Positions 52,591-62,076 are shown, numbered from the stretch's first letter. The stretch: 64,000 nt of DNA from Acidobacteriota bacterium (GCA_018268895.1 JAFDVP010000007.1:62001-126000); one strand, 5' to 3'. Numbers and translations are program-made. The notes: generated by a model not told the origin, from the sequence alone.

Positions 52591-53508
52591 CTACACCGCG
52601 GAGTCAGCGACGACGGGCTTGCCCTTTTCGTTCAGCTCGATCTGCGCCATCGGTGTGAGGTGGTCGTGGGTGAAGACGACTAGCCATTTTTCTGGGATGG
52701 CTCGTTGGTAGAAGCGCTTGCGTTGTGCGATGCAGGTCATGGGGTCGAGGTCGTAGCCCATCACCCAGGTGGGGTCGAGGTGCGCGGAGGTGGGGATGAG
52801 GTCGGAGATGTAGCAGGCGTGTTCGGTTTTGCCTGCGTGTGACTTCGACTCAATGTGGACGCCCATCAACTGCGCTGTGTGGCCGGGGAAGAGTTCGACG
52901 GAGATGCCGGGGACGATCTCGGGGTTCTTTGCGATGCTCTCGTTGGTCAGCAGCGTCATCTGGCCGTTGGCGATCAGCGGGTCGTAGTTGGGTGAGAGGT
53001 AGCTGACGCGATCGCGGTCGTACTGCATGTGTCCGTGCTCGACCTCGCCTTTGTGCGCGAAGTAGCGTGCGTTGGGGAAGGTGGGAGTGACGGAGCCGTC
53101 GGAGTGGAGCGTCGTGTTCCAGCCGCAGTGGTCGAAGTGCAGGTGGGTGTTGATGACGATGTCGACCTCTTCGGGGCGAACGCCTGCGGCGGCGAGTGAC
53201 TGCGGAAGCAGCTCCTGGTTCTGGTGGATCTGGCGCATCTTCTCGGACTGCTTGTTGCCGACTCCCGTCTCGATGACGACCGTGTGTTTGCCGGTGCGCA
53301 CGACGACGGTGTTCAGGCCGAGCAGGATCGTGTTGTTCGCGTCGGCGGGCGCGCGTTTCTGCCAGAGCGTCTTGGGCACGACGCCAAACATGGCTCCGCC
53401 GTCGAGGCGATAGCTGCCGTCGGTGCAGATGGTCAGCTCGAAGTCGCCGAGGTGCGTTCTTGCTCGCACAAGGTCGGCCAGGCCGGGGAGGCGGTGAGTA
53501 TCGGTCAT
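52591..53508 (-). CDS. MBL-fold metallo-hydrolase
   Basis: A 305-residue metallo-beta-lactamase-fold hydrolase. The zinc ligands are visible: INTHLHFDHCGWN (HxHxDH), the third His in LFPGHTAQLMG, Asp in CYISDLIP, and the C-terminal His in VFTHDHLTPM. This set is characteristic of the lactonase/quorum-quenching-like and generic hydrolase branch. The substrate is unknown; there is no signal peptide. Confidence 0.9.
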   Translation of the reverse strand: MTDTHRLPGLADLVRARTHLGDFELTICTDGSYRLDGGAMFGVVPKTLWQKRAPADANNTILLGLNTVVVRTGKHTVVIETGVGNKQSEKMRQIHQNQELLPQSLAAAGVRPEEVDIVINTHLHFDHCGWNTTLHSDGSVTPTFPNARYFAHKGEVEHGHMQYDRDRVSYLSPNYDPLIANGQMTLLTNESIAKNPEIVPGISVELFPGHTAQLMGVHIESKSHAGKTEHACYISDLIPTSAHLDPTWVMGYDLDPMTCIAQRKRFYQRAIPEKWLVVFTHDHLTPMAQIELNEKGKPVVADSAV

Positions 53509-53559
53509 CCCTTCACATCGTACTTGAGCGGGGATGACCGATGGGGAGGGGCGAAGAGT

Positions 53560-53958
53560 TCAGGAGGCTCGCGCCATCATGTCCATGTCGGAGTGATCGC
53601 TTCCCATACCGACAAGGTCAGACGAGGTTGCATCGCCAGGAGTCGCTGCGGCAGCAGGTCTTTTGGCCTGGAAGCAACCGCGACAGAGCACGGGTCGTCC
53701 CTGCGTTGGCTTGAAGGGCACGGTTGTCTCGATGCCGCACTCCGAGCAGGTGGTGCGGGTCTCGGTGCGCGAGATACCGGCGGCTGCGGGGCCTGAGCCC
53801 GAACGCATCGCCGCTCCTGCGCGCTTGGACTTGCAGGGCTTGCAGCGCTTGGGGTCGTTCTTGAATTGTTTGTCGAAGAAGAAGAGTTGTTCGCCGGCAG
53901 TGAAGATGAACTCACCACCACAGTCTGCACAGGTTAGTAGCCGATCCACGAATTCCAT
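53560..53958 (-). CDS. Zinc-ribbon protein with two CxxC domains
   Basis: A 132-residue protein. The first ribbon is LLTCADCGGEFIFTAGEQLFF...PKRCKPCKSKR, a known small zinc-ribbon family (zinc_ribbon_4-like). A second is TTCSECGIETTVPFKPTQGRPVLCRGCFQ. The tail is Ala/Ser/Asp-rich and probably disordered. Role unknown; possibly nucleic-acid binding. ATG 53958 follows gggaga. The longer upstream frame lacks conserved residues. Confidence 0.82.
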   Translation of the reverse strand: MEFVDRLLTCADCGGEFIFTAGEQLFFFDKQFKNDPKRCKPCKSKRAGAAMRSGSGPAAAGISRTETRTTCSECGIETTVPFKPTQGRPVLCRGCFQAKRPAAAATPGDATSSDLVGMGSDHSDMDMMARAS

Positions 53959-54165
53959 AACCGCGTCTCCCGTCAGCGGGACAGGCGATAAGCACATTTA
54001 AGAGCAGATCGACTGTCTTTATGACTTGCACATCTTTGGATTTCAGGGGCCCGGGACCGCCGATAACGGCGGAGTGCTGCATGGCACAGCCAGCAGTGGC
54101 GTGTGACTCTGGTTTCACTGCCTTGCCAGGAGATAGCGGGAGTCCATCGCCTGGCTTTGTTCAGG

Positions 54166-54202
54166 AGGCGCCGTCTTCTGAATGAGAAGGTAGACGGCGC
54201 CT
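54166..54202 (-). terminator. Intrinsic terminator after rpsU
   Basis: Eleven-base stem aggcgccgtct / agacggcgcct with a 15-base loop, about 22 bases past the rpsU stop. 53959-54165 otherwise shows no gene. Confidence 0.7.
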
Positions 54203-54223
54203 GCCTGGTACTGGAGCTTACAG

Positions 54224-54421
54224 CTAGTCCTGCTCCTTGCGGACTTTCTTGCGATTGCGCTTGCGGGCGAGCGCTTCTTTGACGCGCTTCTTTTCACCCG
54301 GCTTCAAATAAAAGGAGTGGCGCTTGACCTCCTTGATGATGTCTTCCGTCTGCACTTTACGCTTAAAGCGACGGAGGGCATTTTCAAGGGGCTCGCCTTC
54401 CTGAACTCGAACCTCTGCCAA
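54224..54421 (-). CDS. rpsU: 30S ribosomal protein S21
   Basis: A 65-residue bS21, a small-subunit protein needed for translation initiation. AEVRVQEGEPLENALRRFKRKVQ at the start and a very basic C-terminal helix (KRVKEALARKRNRKKVRKEQ). TTG at 54421 is chosen because a perfect ggaggt lies nine bases upstream and the preceding residues (MLGMFGGVSL) are translated from the leader itself. Confidence 0.95.
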   Translation of the reverse strand: MAEVRVQEGEPLENALRRFKRKVQTEDIIKEVKRHSFYLKPGEKKRVKEALARKRNRKKVRKEQD

Positions 54422-54846
54422 GAGAGATACACCTCCAAACATTCCCAGCAAGGGATGCTGTAAGAATACCTTATTTTTGCTGGATTTGAAGGGGTAACTC
54501 GCTAATCTTTAGGCACCATGAGGTACTTGGCCTTAAGATTGCATGTATTGGAAGTCTTATTGCGCCGTACCCCGGGTTATTTCATGCAAAGTCTTCAATC
54601 GATAAGACTTATGGGTGGATCTATTCCGTAAAGTATTCCATCTATTGTACTTGGCGGTAAAATATTCAAAGTAAAACACTTATTCTATTTTTGACGATAC
54701 GTTACCCGGTATTAGCTCCCCTATCAAGGTTGCTGATTTAAGATTAGCAAATCGCGAGGGGTGAATCGGCAAATTTAACTCATTCATAAATATAGAGTTA
54801 ATGGCAACCAGGACTTGACAAGGTTGGGCGGGCTTAGAATCGGGGC
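54422..54846. other. AT-rich gene-free region
   Basis: About 425 bases of unusually AT-rich sequence, most marked at about 54620-54820 (aaatattcaaagtaaaac, attcataaatatagag). No open frame with coding features and no repeat-family element. It may hold the rpsU promoter and that of the carbonic anhydrase-like gene: taga at at about 54835-54840, shortly before ATG 54847, would give an almost leaderless mRNA. Confidence 0.6.
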
Positions 54847-55365
54847 ATGATCAGGAGTTATCAGGGCAAGACGCCAGTGGTTCCCGCAAGCTGTTATGTG
54901 GATGTCTCCGCGCAACTGATTGGCGACGTGGAGCTGGGCGAGCATTCGAGCGTGTGGATGAACGCCGTGCTGCGCGGCGATGTGAACGCGATCCGTCTGG
55001 GAGCGCGGTCGAATGTGCAGGATTGCGCGGTGCTCCACGGCATGAGGTATGTGTACCCGGTGATTGTGGGTGAGATGGTGACGATCGGCCACAATGCGAC
55101 GGTGCATGGATGTGTGCTTGAAGACGCGGTGCTGGTGGGGATCGGCGCGACAATCCTGAACAACGCGCGGATCGGCGAGGGCTCGATTATTGCCGCGGGC
55201 GCGGTGATACCGGAGCAGGCGGTGATTCCGCCGAACTCGCTGGTGGCCGGTGTGCCGGGCAAGGTGAAGAAGACGCTGGGTGACGAGGACAGAAAGATGA
55301 TCCTGAAGTACGCACAGAATTATCTGGACTACACGGCGATCTACCTGGCGGAGATGGCGAAGTAG
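54847..55365 (+). CDS. Gamma-carbonic anhydrase-like protein (LbH fold)
   Basis: A 172-residue left-handed beta-helix protein of the gamma-CA/YrdA/PaaY family. Three metal His are visible: DCAVLHGM (about 65), TIGHNATVHGC (about 82 and 87). Motifs RGDVNAIRLGARSNVQD and LVAGVPGKVKK are typical. Members hydrate CO2 or serve as thioesterase-like proteins; activity is not certain. No clear ribosome site; a tagaat hexamer sits 6 bases upstream, so leaderless translation is possible. Confidence 0.9.
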   Translation: MIRSYQGKTPVVPASCYVDVSAQLIGDVELGEHSSVWMNAVLRGDVNAIRLGARSNVQDCAVLHGMRYVYPVIVGEMVTIGHNATVHGCVLEDAVLVGIGATILNNARIGEGSIIAAGAVIPEQAVIPPNSLVAGVPGKVKKTLGDEDRKMILKYAQNYLDYTAIYLAEMAK

Positions 55366-55479
55366 GATGTGTCCGAGTTTGTGGATGGGGCAGAGCGATG
55401 AGGCTGCGTCATGATGGGAGCCCGATATCGTAGTGAAATTGATGGTACTGTGGCGGTGCGATCTGAAACGGAGAGCAAT

Positions 55480-55845
55480 GTGTCCAACAGCATATCTACT
55501 TTGTTGCTTCGCAATCTGAGTGACGTGTTTGGGGAAAATGATCCGGTGCGCCGCCGCGCTGCAATCGACGAGCTGTTTCACGAAGACGCAGTCTTCTATG
55601 ACCCCAATGGGGGTATATTTCGCGGCCGCGACGAGATCGACCGTATTGCCGGGGTGATCAAGGCGACACATCCCGATTTCGAGTATCGGCCCCTCTTCCC
55701 TCCGCAGGAAGCAGGGAATGCCGGGCGGGTTGTGTGGGTATCTGGCCCTCCCGGGAAACCGCCAGCTTATGCGGGAACCGATTTTATTGTTGCTCGAGAC
55801 GGCCGCATCGCGTCGGTCTATCTCTTTTTCGACAGGCTTTCGTGA
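55480..55845 (+). CDS. NTF2/SnoaL-like protein
   Basis: A 121-residue SnoaL-like cone-fold protein: LRNLSDVFGENDPVRRRAAIDELFHEDAVFYDPNGG, FRGRDEIDRIAGVIKATHPDFEY and the final TDFIVARDGRIASVYLFFDRLS. GTG at 55480, five bases after ggagag, is chosen over the longer frame. Many members are isomerases or of unknown role; there is no context to tell. It lies 115 bases after the carbonic anhydrase-like gene. Confidence 0.82.
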   Translation: MSNSISTLLLRNLSDVFGENDPVRRRAAIDELFHEDAVFYDPNGGIFRGRDEIDRIAGVIKATHPDFEYRPLFPPQEAGNAGRVVWVSGPPGKPPAYAGTDFIVARDGRIASVYLFFDRLS

Positions 55846-55884
55846 TTCGTTGTCCTTAGTGATTCCTACGACTCAAGTTGTAGA

Positions 55885-56181
55885 GTGCTCTGCGTTTCGT
55901 GGTGCCATACTGATGAGGCTTTGGGCCACAGCACACAAATTGACGGCGAGCTGGATGTAGTGGCGGCGACACGACTGGTTCCGTCCGGGTTGAGTTACGA
56001 CCTGGTCTGCGCCGCATGCGGCGATCTGGTGCGCAGGGACGTGCGCACGGAGCGGGCCCCACTCTATAACCGGCAGAGGATCGAAGCCCATCTGGCGGTC
56101 TGCTCTGGACCGAAGACATGGAAGAGATGGCTGGCCAGGGCTTTTCGCAATAACTCCGCGCGACCTTCTCAATCTGTGTGA
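55885..56181 (+). CDS. Small putative zinc-binding protein
   Basis: A tentative 98-residue protein. The only notable motif is YDLVCAACGDLVRRD (CxxC) followed by HLAVCSG (Hx3C) about 30 residues later, which could bind a zinc ion. The start is uncertain: GTG at 55885 or a later codon. There is no strong ribosome site. The opposite strand frame looks like a shadow. Not recognised; moderate to low confidence. Confidence 0.42.
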   Translation: MLCVSWCHTDEALGHSTQIDGELDVVAATRLVPSGLSYDLVCAACGDLVRRDVRTERAPLYNRQRIEAHLAVCSGPKTWKRWLARAFRNNSARPSQSV

Positions 56182-56369
56182 AAGCCCGGCTTTTCGGAAA
56201 ACGGGTTGAATTTCCCGGAACCATTCTTCAGGCTGATGCGGCTGAGGTCTACGATGCACAGCGCGCTGCCGAGAACGTGCCTCGTACTGCGACCACCGCC
56301 CGGGGAAGCTGGGTACGTCGTTGCATCTTTTTTGATAGCGAACTGCCCGGTAGTGCGTTATCTGTAGAC

Positions 56370-59300
56370 ATGCGTTCCACTGCTGTTTTGTTTGCCCTCG
56401 CCTTGATGACGCCAACCGCCCCTGTGCTGAGCCAGAGCGCTGCCCCGCCTGCGGCCGCCGCGCAAGCTTCGGACTACTCCGCTGAATCCGTCGTTGTGGA
56501 GCGGCTGGATAGCGTCTACCGTTTCGCTGCCGATGGTACCGGCTCGCGCGAGGTCAGCGCAGTCCTCCGCATCCAATCCGACGCGGCAGCGCGCCAGTAC
56601 GGTGTGTTGAACTTCTCCTTTGCGGGCAACAGCGAGCACGTGGAGATCGACTACGTTCGCGCGCGCAAGCCGGACGGCAGCGTGGTCGAGACACCGCCCT
56701 CCGGCGCACAGGAGATGCCGCAGGAGGTCACCCGCCAGGCCCCCTTCTACAGCGACCTCAAGGAAAAGCAGGTGCCTGTCCGCAACCTGCGCATGGGCGA
56801 CAGGCTGGAGTACAAGGTGCGCGTCGTCGGAACAAAGGCCGAGGCGCCGGGGCAGTTCTGGGGACAGGAGACCCTGGGGTTGTGGGCCGTCATCCTCGGC
56901 GAAAGCATCGAGCTGCATGTGCCGAAGACAAAGTATGTGAAGGTGTGGAGTCCGGGGCATGATCCCGTGAAGACGGAGTTGGGGGAGGAGACGGTCTATC
57001 GCTGGACGGGCTCGCATCTCGAGCCGACGGTCGGCAAGGACGGCAAGACGAAGCAGAGGGAGATCGATCCCAGGGGCGAGCTGCCGACGATTGCGTGGAC
57101 CACCTTCAAGAGCTGGGAGGATGTTGGGGCCTGGTATCGCGGGCTGGAGGCCGACCGCGCAACACCCGATGCCGAGATCAAAGCCAAGGTGGCCGAGCTG
57201 ACAGCAGGCAAGATGACCGAGGAAGACAAGGCCCGCGCGCTCTATAGCTACGTGGCCGCACAGATCCGCTACATTGGCGTCGCGTTCGGAGTAGGCCGCT
57301 ACCAGCCCCATCCCGCAGCCGAGGTCCTCCGCAACCAGTACGGCGACTGCAAGGACAAGCACACGCTGCTGGCCGCGATGCTAGCGGCGGCGGGGCTGCA
57401 TCCTTCGGCAGCGCTGATCGGCGCGGGGATACGCACCAACGAGGACGTTCCCTCGCCCGGCGCGTTCAACCACATGATCACGATGGTGCCCGTGGGAGGC
57501 AAACAGGTGTGGCTCGATTCGACAGCAGAGGTTGCGCCCTGGGAGATGCTGCTGCCGGTCATTCGTGACAAGCAGGCGCTCGTGGTTCCGGACACTGGCG
57601 CGGCAAAACTCGAAAAGACACCGCAGGCTCCGCCCTTCGCTTCATTCAGCCTCTTCGCCGCCAAGGGAACGCTGAACAAGGAAGGCACAATGAAGGCGCA
57701 GATCGAGTACACAACGCGCGGCGACGACGAGATTGTCCTGCGCACACTACTGCGGCAGGTTCCGCCAGGGCAGTGGGACGATCTCGCGCAGCGCCTCTCG
57801 CAGGGCCTGGGCTTTAGCGGGACGACCAGCCACGCCGAGGCCGGCCGTCCCGACGCGACCGCCGACCCGGCGCACATCGGCTACGACTACGAGCGCGAGA
57901 AGACGGGCGACTGGGACAATCACCGCATTGTGCCTCTCATTCCACCGGTCTTCCTCGCCAACGTCGATGAAAAGAATCCGCCGCAGAAACAGCCGATTCA
58001 ACTGGGCGAGTTGCGGGTGGAAACCGCGCTGTCGACCATCAAGTTACCAGCGGGATGGGGTGCGGAACTGCCTGCCGCTGTCCACCAGAAGACGGCATGG
58101 ATCACGCTCGACAAGACCTACAAGATCGAGGACGACACGTTGACGACGGAACGGCGCATGGAGGTCTTGCAGCGCGAGATTCCGGCATCGGAGTGGAAGG
58201 CCTACAAGAAGTGGTACGACGCGGCCCTCGGCGATGGTGAACCGTACATTACTTTAACTGTTCCGAACAGTGCAATGGAGATAGCCCCTGGCGCGAATAT
58301 CTCGCCCGAGACTGCAACGCTGCTCCAGCAGTTTTCCGAACAAGTCCAGGGTAATAACGTGAAAGGTGCAGCGGAAACAGTAGAGAAGATACGGAAGTCA
58401 GATCCCAAGTCCATATGGGGCTACCGTGCACAGGTCACGATCAAGGCGCTGCAGGGTCAGCAAGACGAGATTCTTGACGCCACGCGTGTACTGTTGAAAC
58501 AGGATTCAGTCGGCGATCAGGATCGGCATGCTGCGGTAGAGATATTCACTCGAACCAATCACTACGAGGAGGCACTACCGCTGCTTGAAAAGATGGCGGC
58601 CGACAAGCCCGATGACCTGAAGCTACAGCGGAGTCTCGGCGCGGCACAGATGAAGACTGGGCAAAGGGAGAAAGCCACACGTACACTCACCGCCATTCTG
58701 CCTAAAGCCACAACGCCATTAGAAATGAACGAAATCTCCTACGACCTTGCAGATGCTGGTCAAGCTCTTCCTCAGGCCGAGGCCGCCTCCAGCAAAGCCA
58801 TTGACATCCTCACCGAGGAAGCAGCAGCCTGGTCTCCCGGCAGCACCTCCAAGGATCAAGCGGCCAAGCAAAATCTGCTTATAGCCACTTGGGACACGCT
58901 GGGATGGGCCTTCTTCAAAGATGGCAACGTTGATGCCGCTGAACCCTGGCTGCGTGCCTCATGGCGGAATATGCCCTCTGGTGAGGGCGCTATACATATG
59001 GGCGAATTTGAAGAGAAACGCGGCAATAATGTACGTGCAATGGCTTACTACTATATGGGCCTCTCTGCGATGAACGCTCTGATGCCGGTTGGAAATAAGC
59101 TCACTATCGTGCAGCGTACTCCGAACCCTACGGTTGACATGCTTACGGCTCACATTGACGCATTGAAGAAACGCGGTATAGCAGCTCCTTCTGCAAACCC
59201 CGCAGCTGAGCAGATGAAGGAACGAACACTTTCGATAGGTCCGTGGCCGGGGAAAAATCTCCTTGAGGATTATGTCGTCGCTCTGGCAGGAGACCATGTA

Positions 59301-59483
59301 GTTGCATCGATTCCTGATTCCGATCATGGGTTAGGTGCGGCTGGTACAGTAGCACACACGGCGCTGGTGCTGAAGGCAAAGGCCGCAGGCTGGACCCCCG
59401 CAAACTCCAGGGCAAAGATCATCCGCAAGGCCACACTCAACTGCCATAGCGGCATCTGCGACTTGGTCATTCATCCTATGTAG
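56370..59483 (+). CDS. DUF3857-transglutaminase-like-TPR protein, exported
   Basis: A 1037-residue exported protein. A signal peptide (LFALALMTPTAPVLS) precedes a DUF3857 domain (about 40-215). A transglutaminase-like domain follows with catalytic Cys in YGDCKDKHTLLAAML (about 328), His in FNHMITMV and Asp in VWLDST. Then comes a beta domain, and a C-terminal TPR-like helical half from about 640 (AVEIFTRTNHYEEALPLLEKMAADKPDDLKLQRSLGAAQ). Possibly a cell-surface protease or cross-linking scaffold. ATG 56370 has no evident ribosome site; the upstream frame lacks a signal. From about 58240 the codon use becomes noticeably less GC-rich. Confidence 0.85.
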   Translation: MRSTAVLFALALMTPTAPVLSQSAAPPAAAAQASDYSAESVVVERLDSVYRFAADGTGSREVSAVLRIQSDAAARQYGVLNFSFAGNSEHVEIDYVRARKPDGSVVETPPSGAQEMPQEVTRQAPFYSDLKEKQVPVRNLRMGDRLEYKVRVVGTKAEAPGQFWGQETLGLWAVILGESIELHVPKTKYVKVWSPGHDPVKTELGEETVYRWTGSHLEPTVGKDGKTKQREIDPRGELPTIAWTTFKSWEDVGAWYRGLEADRATPDAEIKAKVAELTAGKMTEEDKARALYSYVAAQIRYIGVAFGVGRYQPHPAAEVLRNQYGDCKDKHTLLAAMLAAAGLHPSAALIGAGIRTNEDVPSPGAFNHMITMVPVGGKQVWLDSTAEVAPWEMLLPVIRDKQALVVPDTGAAKLEKTPQAPPFASFSLFAAKGTLNKEGTMKAQIEYTTRGDDEIVLRTLLRQVPPGQWDDLAQRLSQGLGFSGTTSHAEAGRPDATADPAHIGYDYEREKTGDWDNHRIVPLIPPVFLANVDEKNPPQKQPIQLGELRVETALSTIKLPAGWGAELPAAVHQKTAWITLDKTYKIEDDTLTTERRMEVLQREIPASEWKAYKKWYDAALGDGEPYITLTVPNSAMEIAPGANISPETATLLQQFSEQVQGNNVKGAAETVEKIRKSDPKSIWGYRAQVTIKALQGQQDEILDATRVLLKQDSVGDQDRHAAVEIFTRTNHYEEALPLLEKMAADKPDDLKLQRSLGAAQMKTGQREKATRTLTAILPKATTPLEMNEISYDLADAGQALPQAEAASSKAIDILTEEAAAWSPGSTSKDQAAKQNLLIATWDTLGWAFFKDGNVDAAEPWLRASWRNMPSGEGAIHMGEFEEKRGNNVRAMAYYYMGLSAMNALMPVGNKLTIVQRTPNPTVDMLTAHIDALKKRGIAAPSANPAAEQMKERTLSIGPWPGKNLLEDYVVALAGDHVVASIPDSDHGLGAAGTVAHTALVLKAKAAGWTPANSRAKIIRKATLNCHSGICDLVIHPM

Positions 59484-59543
59484 GCCACTGCCCCATACAT
59501 GCGGCGTCATCGCATGTGTGTGACATTCGGGCAAGCGCGAACC

Positions 59544-59579
59544 GCTCCTGAGGCACGGCTTCAGCCGTGCCTCAGGAGC
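59544..59579. repeat. Perfect 16-base inverted repeat
   Basis: gctcctgaggcacggc / gccgtgcctcaggagc with a ttca loop. It resembles common acidobacterial 'gcacggcttcagccgtgc' intergenic repeats and may also terminate transcription. The gap 59484-59838 also holds the terminator at 59693. Confidence 0.8.
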
Positions 59580-59692
59580 CGCACCAGGAGAAGAGGCTCT
59601 CAGCCTGAGGTACGCTTTTGCGTATCCAGGCACATCAATAATCCACAGCCGCGCCTTGACACGCCTGATAACCTTAAATCAAGAACAGCAAG

Positions 59693-59715
59693 AAGCCCGG
59701 CCACGAGCCGGGCTT
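59693..59715 (+). terminator. Intrinsic terminator upstream of hisS
   Basis: Nine-base stem aagcccggc / gccgggctt with a cacga loop, followed by tctgcttctt. Confidence 0.8.
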
Positions 59716-59838
59716 TCTGCTTCTTATAAAGATTGGCATCTGACGTGCATCAGAGGTCCGGATCTAAAGTCTCTCGATGGAAGACTTTGTGCGAAAACAG
59801 GGGGAGGGAGGGTAGCAGCCGCTACACTGATAAGTGAA

Positions 59839-61131
59839 ATGGCGATGATCAAAGCAGTGCGGGGGACGCGGGACCTGCTTCCCCCTGAGACGGAGTTGTG
59901 GAACCGCGTCGAGGCGACGGCGCGGAGTGTCTTTGCGCGGTATGGCTTCGGCGAGATTCGCACGCCGATCTTCGAGGCGACCGAGTTGTTCGCGCGCGGC
60001 GTGGGCGAGGAGACCGACATCGTCTCCAAGGAGATGTACACGTGGGAGGACCGCGGGCGCGCCGAGAGCGACAAAGGGAGTTCGCTGACGCTGCGGCCGG
60101 AGAACACGGCCGGCGTGGTGCGCGCCTACATCGAGCACCATCTCGACGAGAGCGGCCTGCTGCAGAAGCTCTTCTACATCGGGCCGCAGTTCCGGCGCGA
60201 GAGGCCGCAGCGCGGGCGCTACCGGCAGTTCTGGCAGATCGGCGCCGAGGTGCTTGGGCCGCAGTTCTCGGGCTCGGACTCGGCGCTGCGCGACGCCGAG
60301 GTGCTGGAGATGCTGGCCACGCTGCTCGACGAGCTCGGCGTGAAGGGCTGGCGGCTGGCGCTGAACTCTGTCGGCTCGGCCGACGACCGCAGGCGTTATT
60401 CGGAGGCGCTCCGCGAAGCCTTGCAGCCTGTGAAGCACAAGATGTGCGAGGACAACCAGCGCCGCGCCGAGACGAATCCCCTGCGCGTGCTCGACTCCAA
60501 GGACGCGCACGACCAGGAGATCATCGACGCGCTGCCCAAGATCGCCGACTTCCTCGGCGAGGACTCGCGCGGGCACTTCGAGCAGGTGAAGGCCGCGCTC
60601 GATGCCTGCGGCGTGCCCTATACGATTGAGCCGCGCCTCGTTCGCGGACTCGACTACTACACGCGCACGACCTTCGAGTTCACCGTTCCCGATGGCAGCG
60701 GTCTGGGTACGCAGAACGCCCTGCTGGGCGGCGGCCGCTACGACGGTCTGTCCGAGATGCTGGGCGGGCCAAAGGCTCCCGGCATCGGTTTTGCGATCGG
60801 CGAAGACCGCCTCATCCTGACGCTGCTGGCCCAGATGGAAGCAAAGGAGCCCGCCAAGCTCGACGCCTTCGTCGCGCCGATGGGCGTTGCACAGAATCCT
60901 GCTGCGCTCGAACTTGCCCGCGAGCTGCGCGCCGCCGGGCTGCGGATCGAGGTCGGCGACGGCTCCTTCCGCCTGCGCAAGTCCTTCGAGACCGCCGACA
61001 AACTGGCCGGCAAGATGATCATTGTCGGCGAGGACGAGGTGAACTCCGGCCTGTTTACGGTGAAGAACTTCGCCAGGGGCGAGCAGGAGAAGGTTCCGCG
61101 TGCGGAGCTGGCGGCGGTGTTGAAGGGCTGA
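59839..61131 (+). CDS. hisS: Histidyl-tRNA synthetase
   Basis: A 430-residue class II HisRS. MIKAVRGTRDLLPPETELW at the N-terminus, motif 2 in FYIGPQFRRERPQRGRYRQFWQ, histidine-specific LVRGLDYYTRTTFEF and motif 3-type GGRYDGLSEMLGGPKAPGIGFAIGEDRL are all present. The anticodon-binding domain is C-terminal. ATG 59839 (or 59845, MIKAV) is chosen; the frame runs upstream through a terminator, which is not coding. Ten bases separate it from the PIG-L gene. Confidence 0.97.
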   Translation: MAMIKAVRGTRDLLPPETELWNRVEATARSVFARYGFGEIRTPIFEATELFARGVGEETDIVSKEMYTWEDRGRAESDKGSSLTLRPENTAGVVRAYIEHHLDESGLLQKLFYIGPQFRRERPQRGRYRQFWQIGAEVLGPQFSGSDSALRDAEVLEMLATLLDELGVKGWRLALNSVGSADDRRRYSEALREALQPVKHKMCEDNQRRAETNPLRVLDSKDAHDQEIIDALPKIADFLGEDSRGHFEQVKAALDACGVPYTIEPRLVRGLDYYTRTTFEFTVPDGSGLGTQNALLGGGRYDGLSEMLGGPKAPGIGFAIGEDRLILTLLAQMEAKEPAKLDAFVAPMGVAQNPAALELARELRAAGLRIEVGDGSFRLRKSFETADKLAGKMIIVGEDEVNSGLFTVKNFARGEQEKVPRAELAAVLKG

Positions 61132-61140
61132 GGAGGGCTG

Positions 61141-62076
61141 ATGGAGCGACGAGGGTTCTTTAAGATGGCTGCGGCTGCGGGTTTTGCCGGGGCAGCGCAG
61201 GCTGGAGCGCAGAGCGGCACCGCAACGCAACCGCCCCTCATCGAACGCGCCACTCCGGGCCAGCCCTCAAAGGGCAAGGTCTTCGCGCTGATCACACCGC
61301 ATCTCGACGACGGCCCCATCTTCGCCGGTGGCACGGTGGCCAAGCTGCTCAACGAGGGCTACACCGGCTACTTCATTCGCGTAAGCAACGATGAGAAGGA
61401 CTCCTACAACCTGACGCTGGGCGAGACCGTGCTGGCGAACGAGCAGGACGCGGCGCGCTTTGTCGAGGTGGCCGGGCTGAAGAAGCGCTACGACCTGCAA
61501 TACCGCAACCACGGCCTCGACGACGTCTCGCGCATGGAGATTCGCGTTCGCCTCATCTTCCTCTTCCGCCTGCTGAAGGTGGACACCGTGCTGAGCTACG
61601 ACCCCTGGGGCCACTACGAGGAGAACCCCGACCACTACGTCACCGCGCAGGCGGTCGAGGCGGCGTGCTGGATGTCCGCCGACCATCTCGACTTCCCCGA
61701 GCAGTTCGAGGTGGGCCTGAAGCCGCAGGGCGTCAGCGAGAAGTACTACTTCGCTCGCGGACCGCAGCTTGTGAACCGCGTCGTCGACATTGGCCCGACG
61801 TTGCAGCAGAAGGTCGCCTACATCAAGTCGTGCAAAAACATGATCACGAACATGGTGCGCAGTACCAACGACTCGCTGGCCGCTCGCGGTATGCGCGTCC
61901 CTGCATTTGCCGGGGGACAGGATGCGGCGAACGAAGCCTACATTCAGGCAGCGTTCATCGAGCGCGACAAGCGCGTCGGCGCAAAGTATGGCCTGGAGTA
62001 CGCCGAGGAGTTCCACTACATCGGCCCGGACCACTCGCTGGACGAGTACATTCGCGCTCATGCTGAGCGCATTTGA
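61141..62076 (+). CDS. PIG-L/LmbE-family deacetylase, Tat- or Sec-exported
   Basis: A 311-residue deacetylase of the LmbE/PIG-L (MshB, BshB) family. RRGFFKMAAAAGFAGAAQA at the N-terminus looks like a twin-arginine signal. Zinc motif TPHLDDGPIFAGGT (PHxDD form) and a further NPDHYVTAQAV are visible. It removes acetyl from a GlcNAc-containing glycan or glycoside; the exact substrate is unknown. gaggagg precedes ATG 61141. Probably co-transcribed with hisS. Confidence 0.9.
   Translation: MERRGFFKMAAAAGFAGAAQAGAQSGTATQPPLIERATPGQPSKGKVFALITPHLDDGPIFAGGTVAKLLNEGYTGYFIRVSNDEKDSYNLTLGETVLANEQDAARFVEVAGLKKRYDLQYRNHGLDDVSRMEIRVRLIFLFRLLKVDTVLSYDPWGHYEENPDHYVTAQAVEAACWMSADHLDFPEQFEVGLKPQGVSEKYYFARGPQLVNRVVDIGPTLQQKVAYIKSCKNMITNMVRSTNDSLAARGMRVPAFAGGQDAANEAYIQAAFIERDKRVGAKYGLEYAEEFHYIGPDHSLDEYIRAHAERI

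Noticed and set aside
59764..61230. 488-codon minus-strand frame opposite hisS
   Set aside because: hisS is certain on the plus strand; the antisense frame has no recognisable domain.
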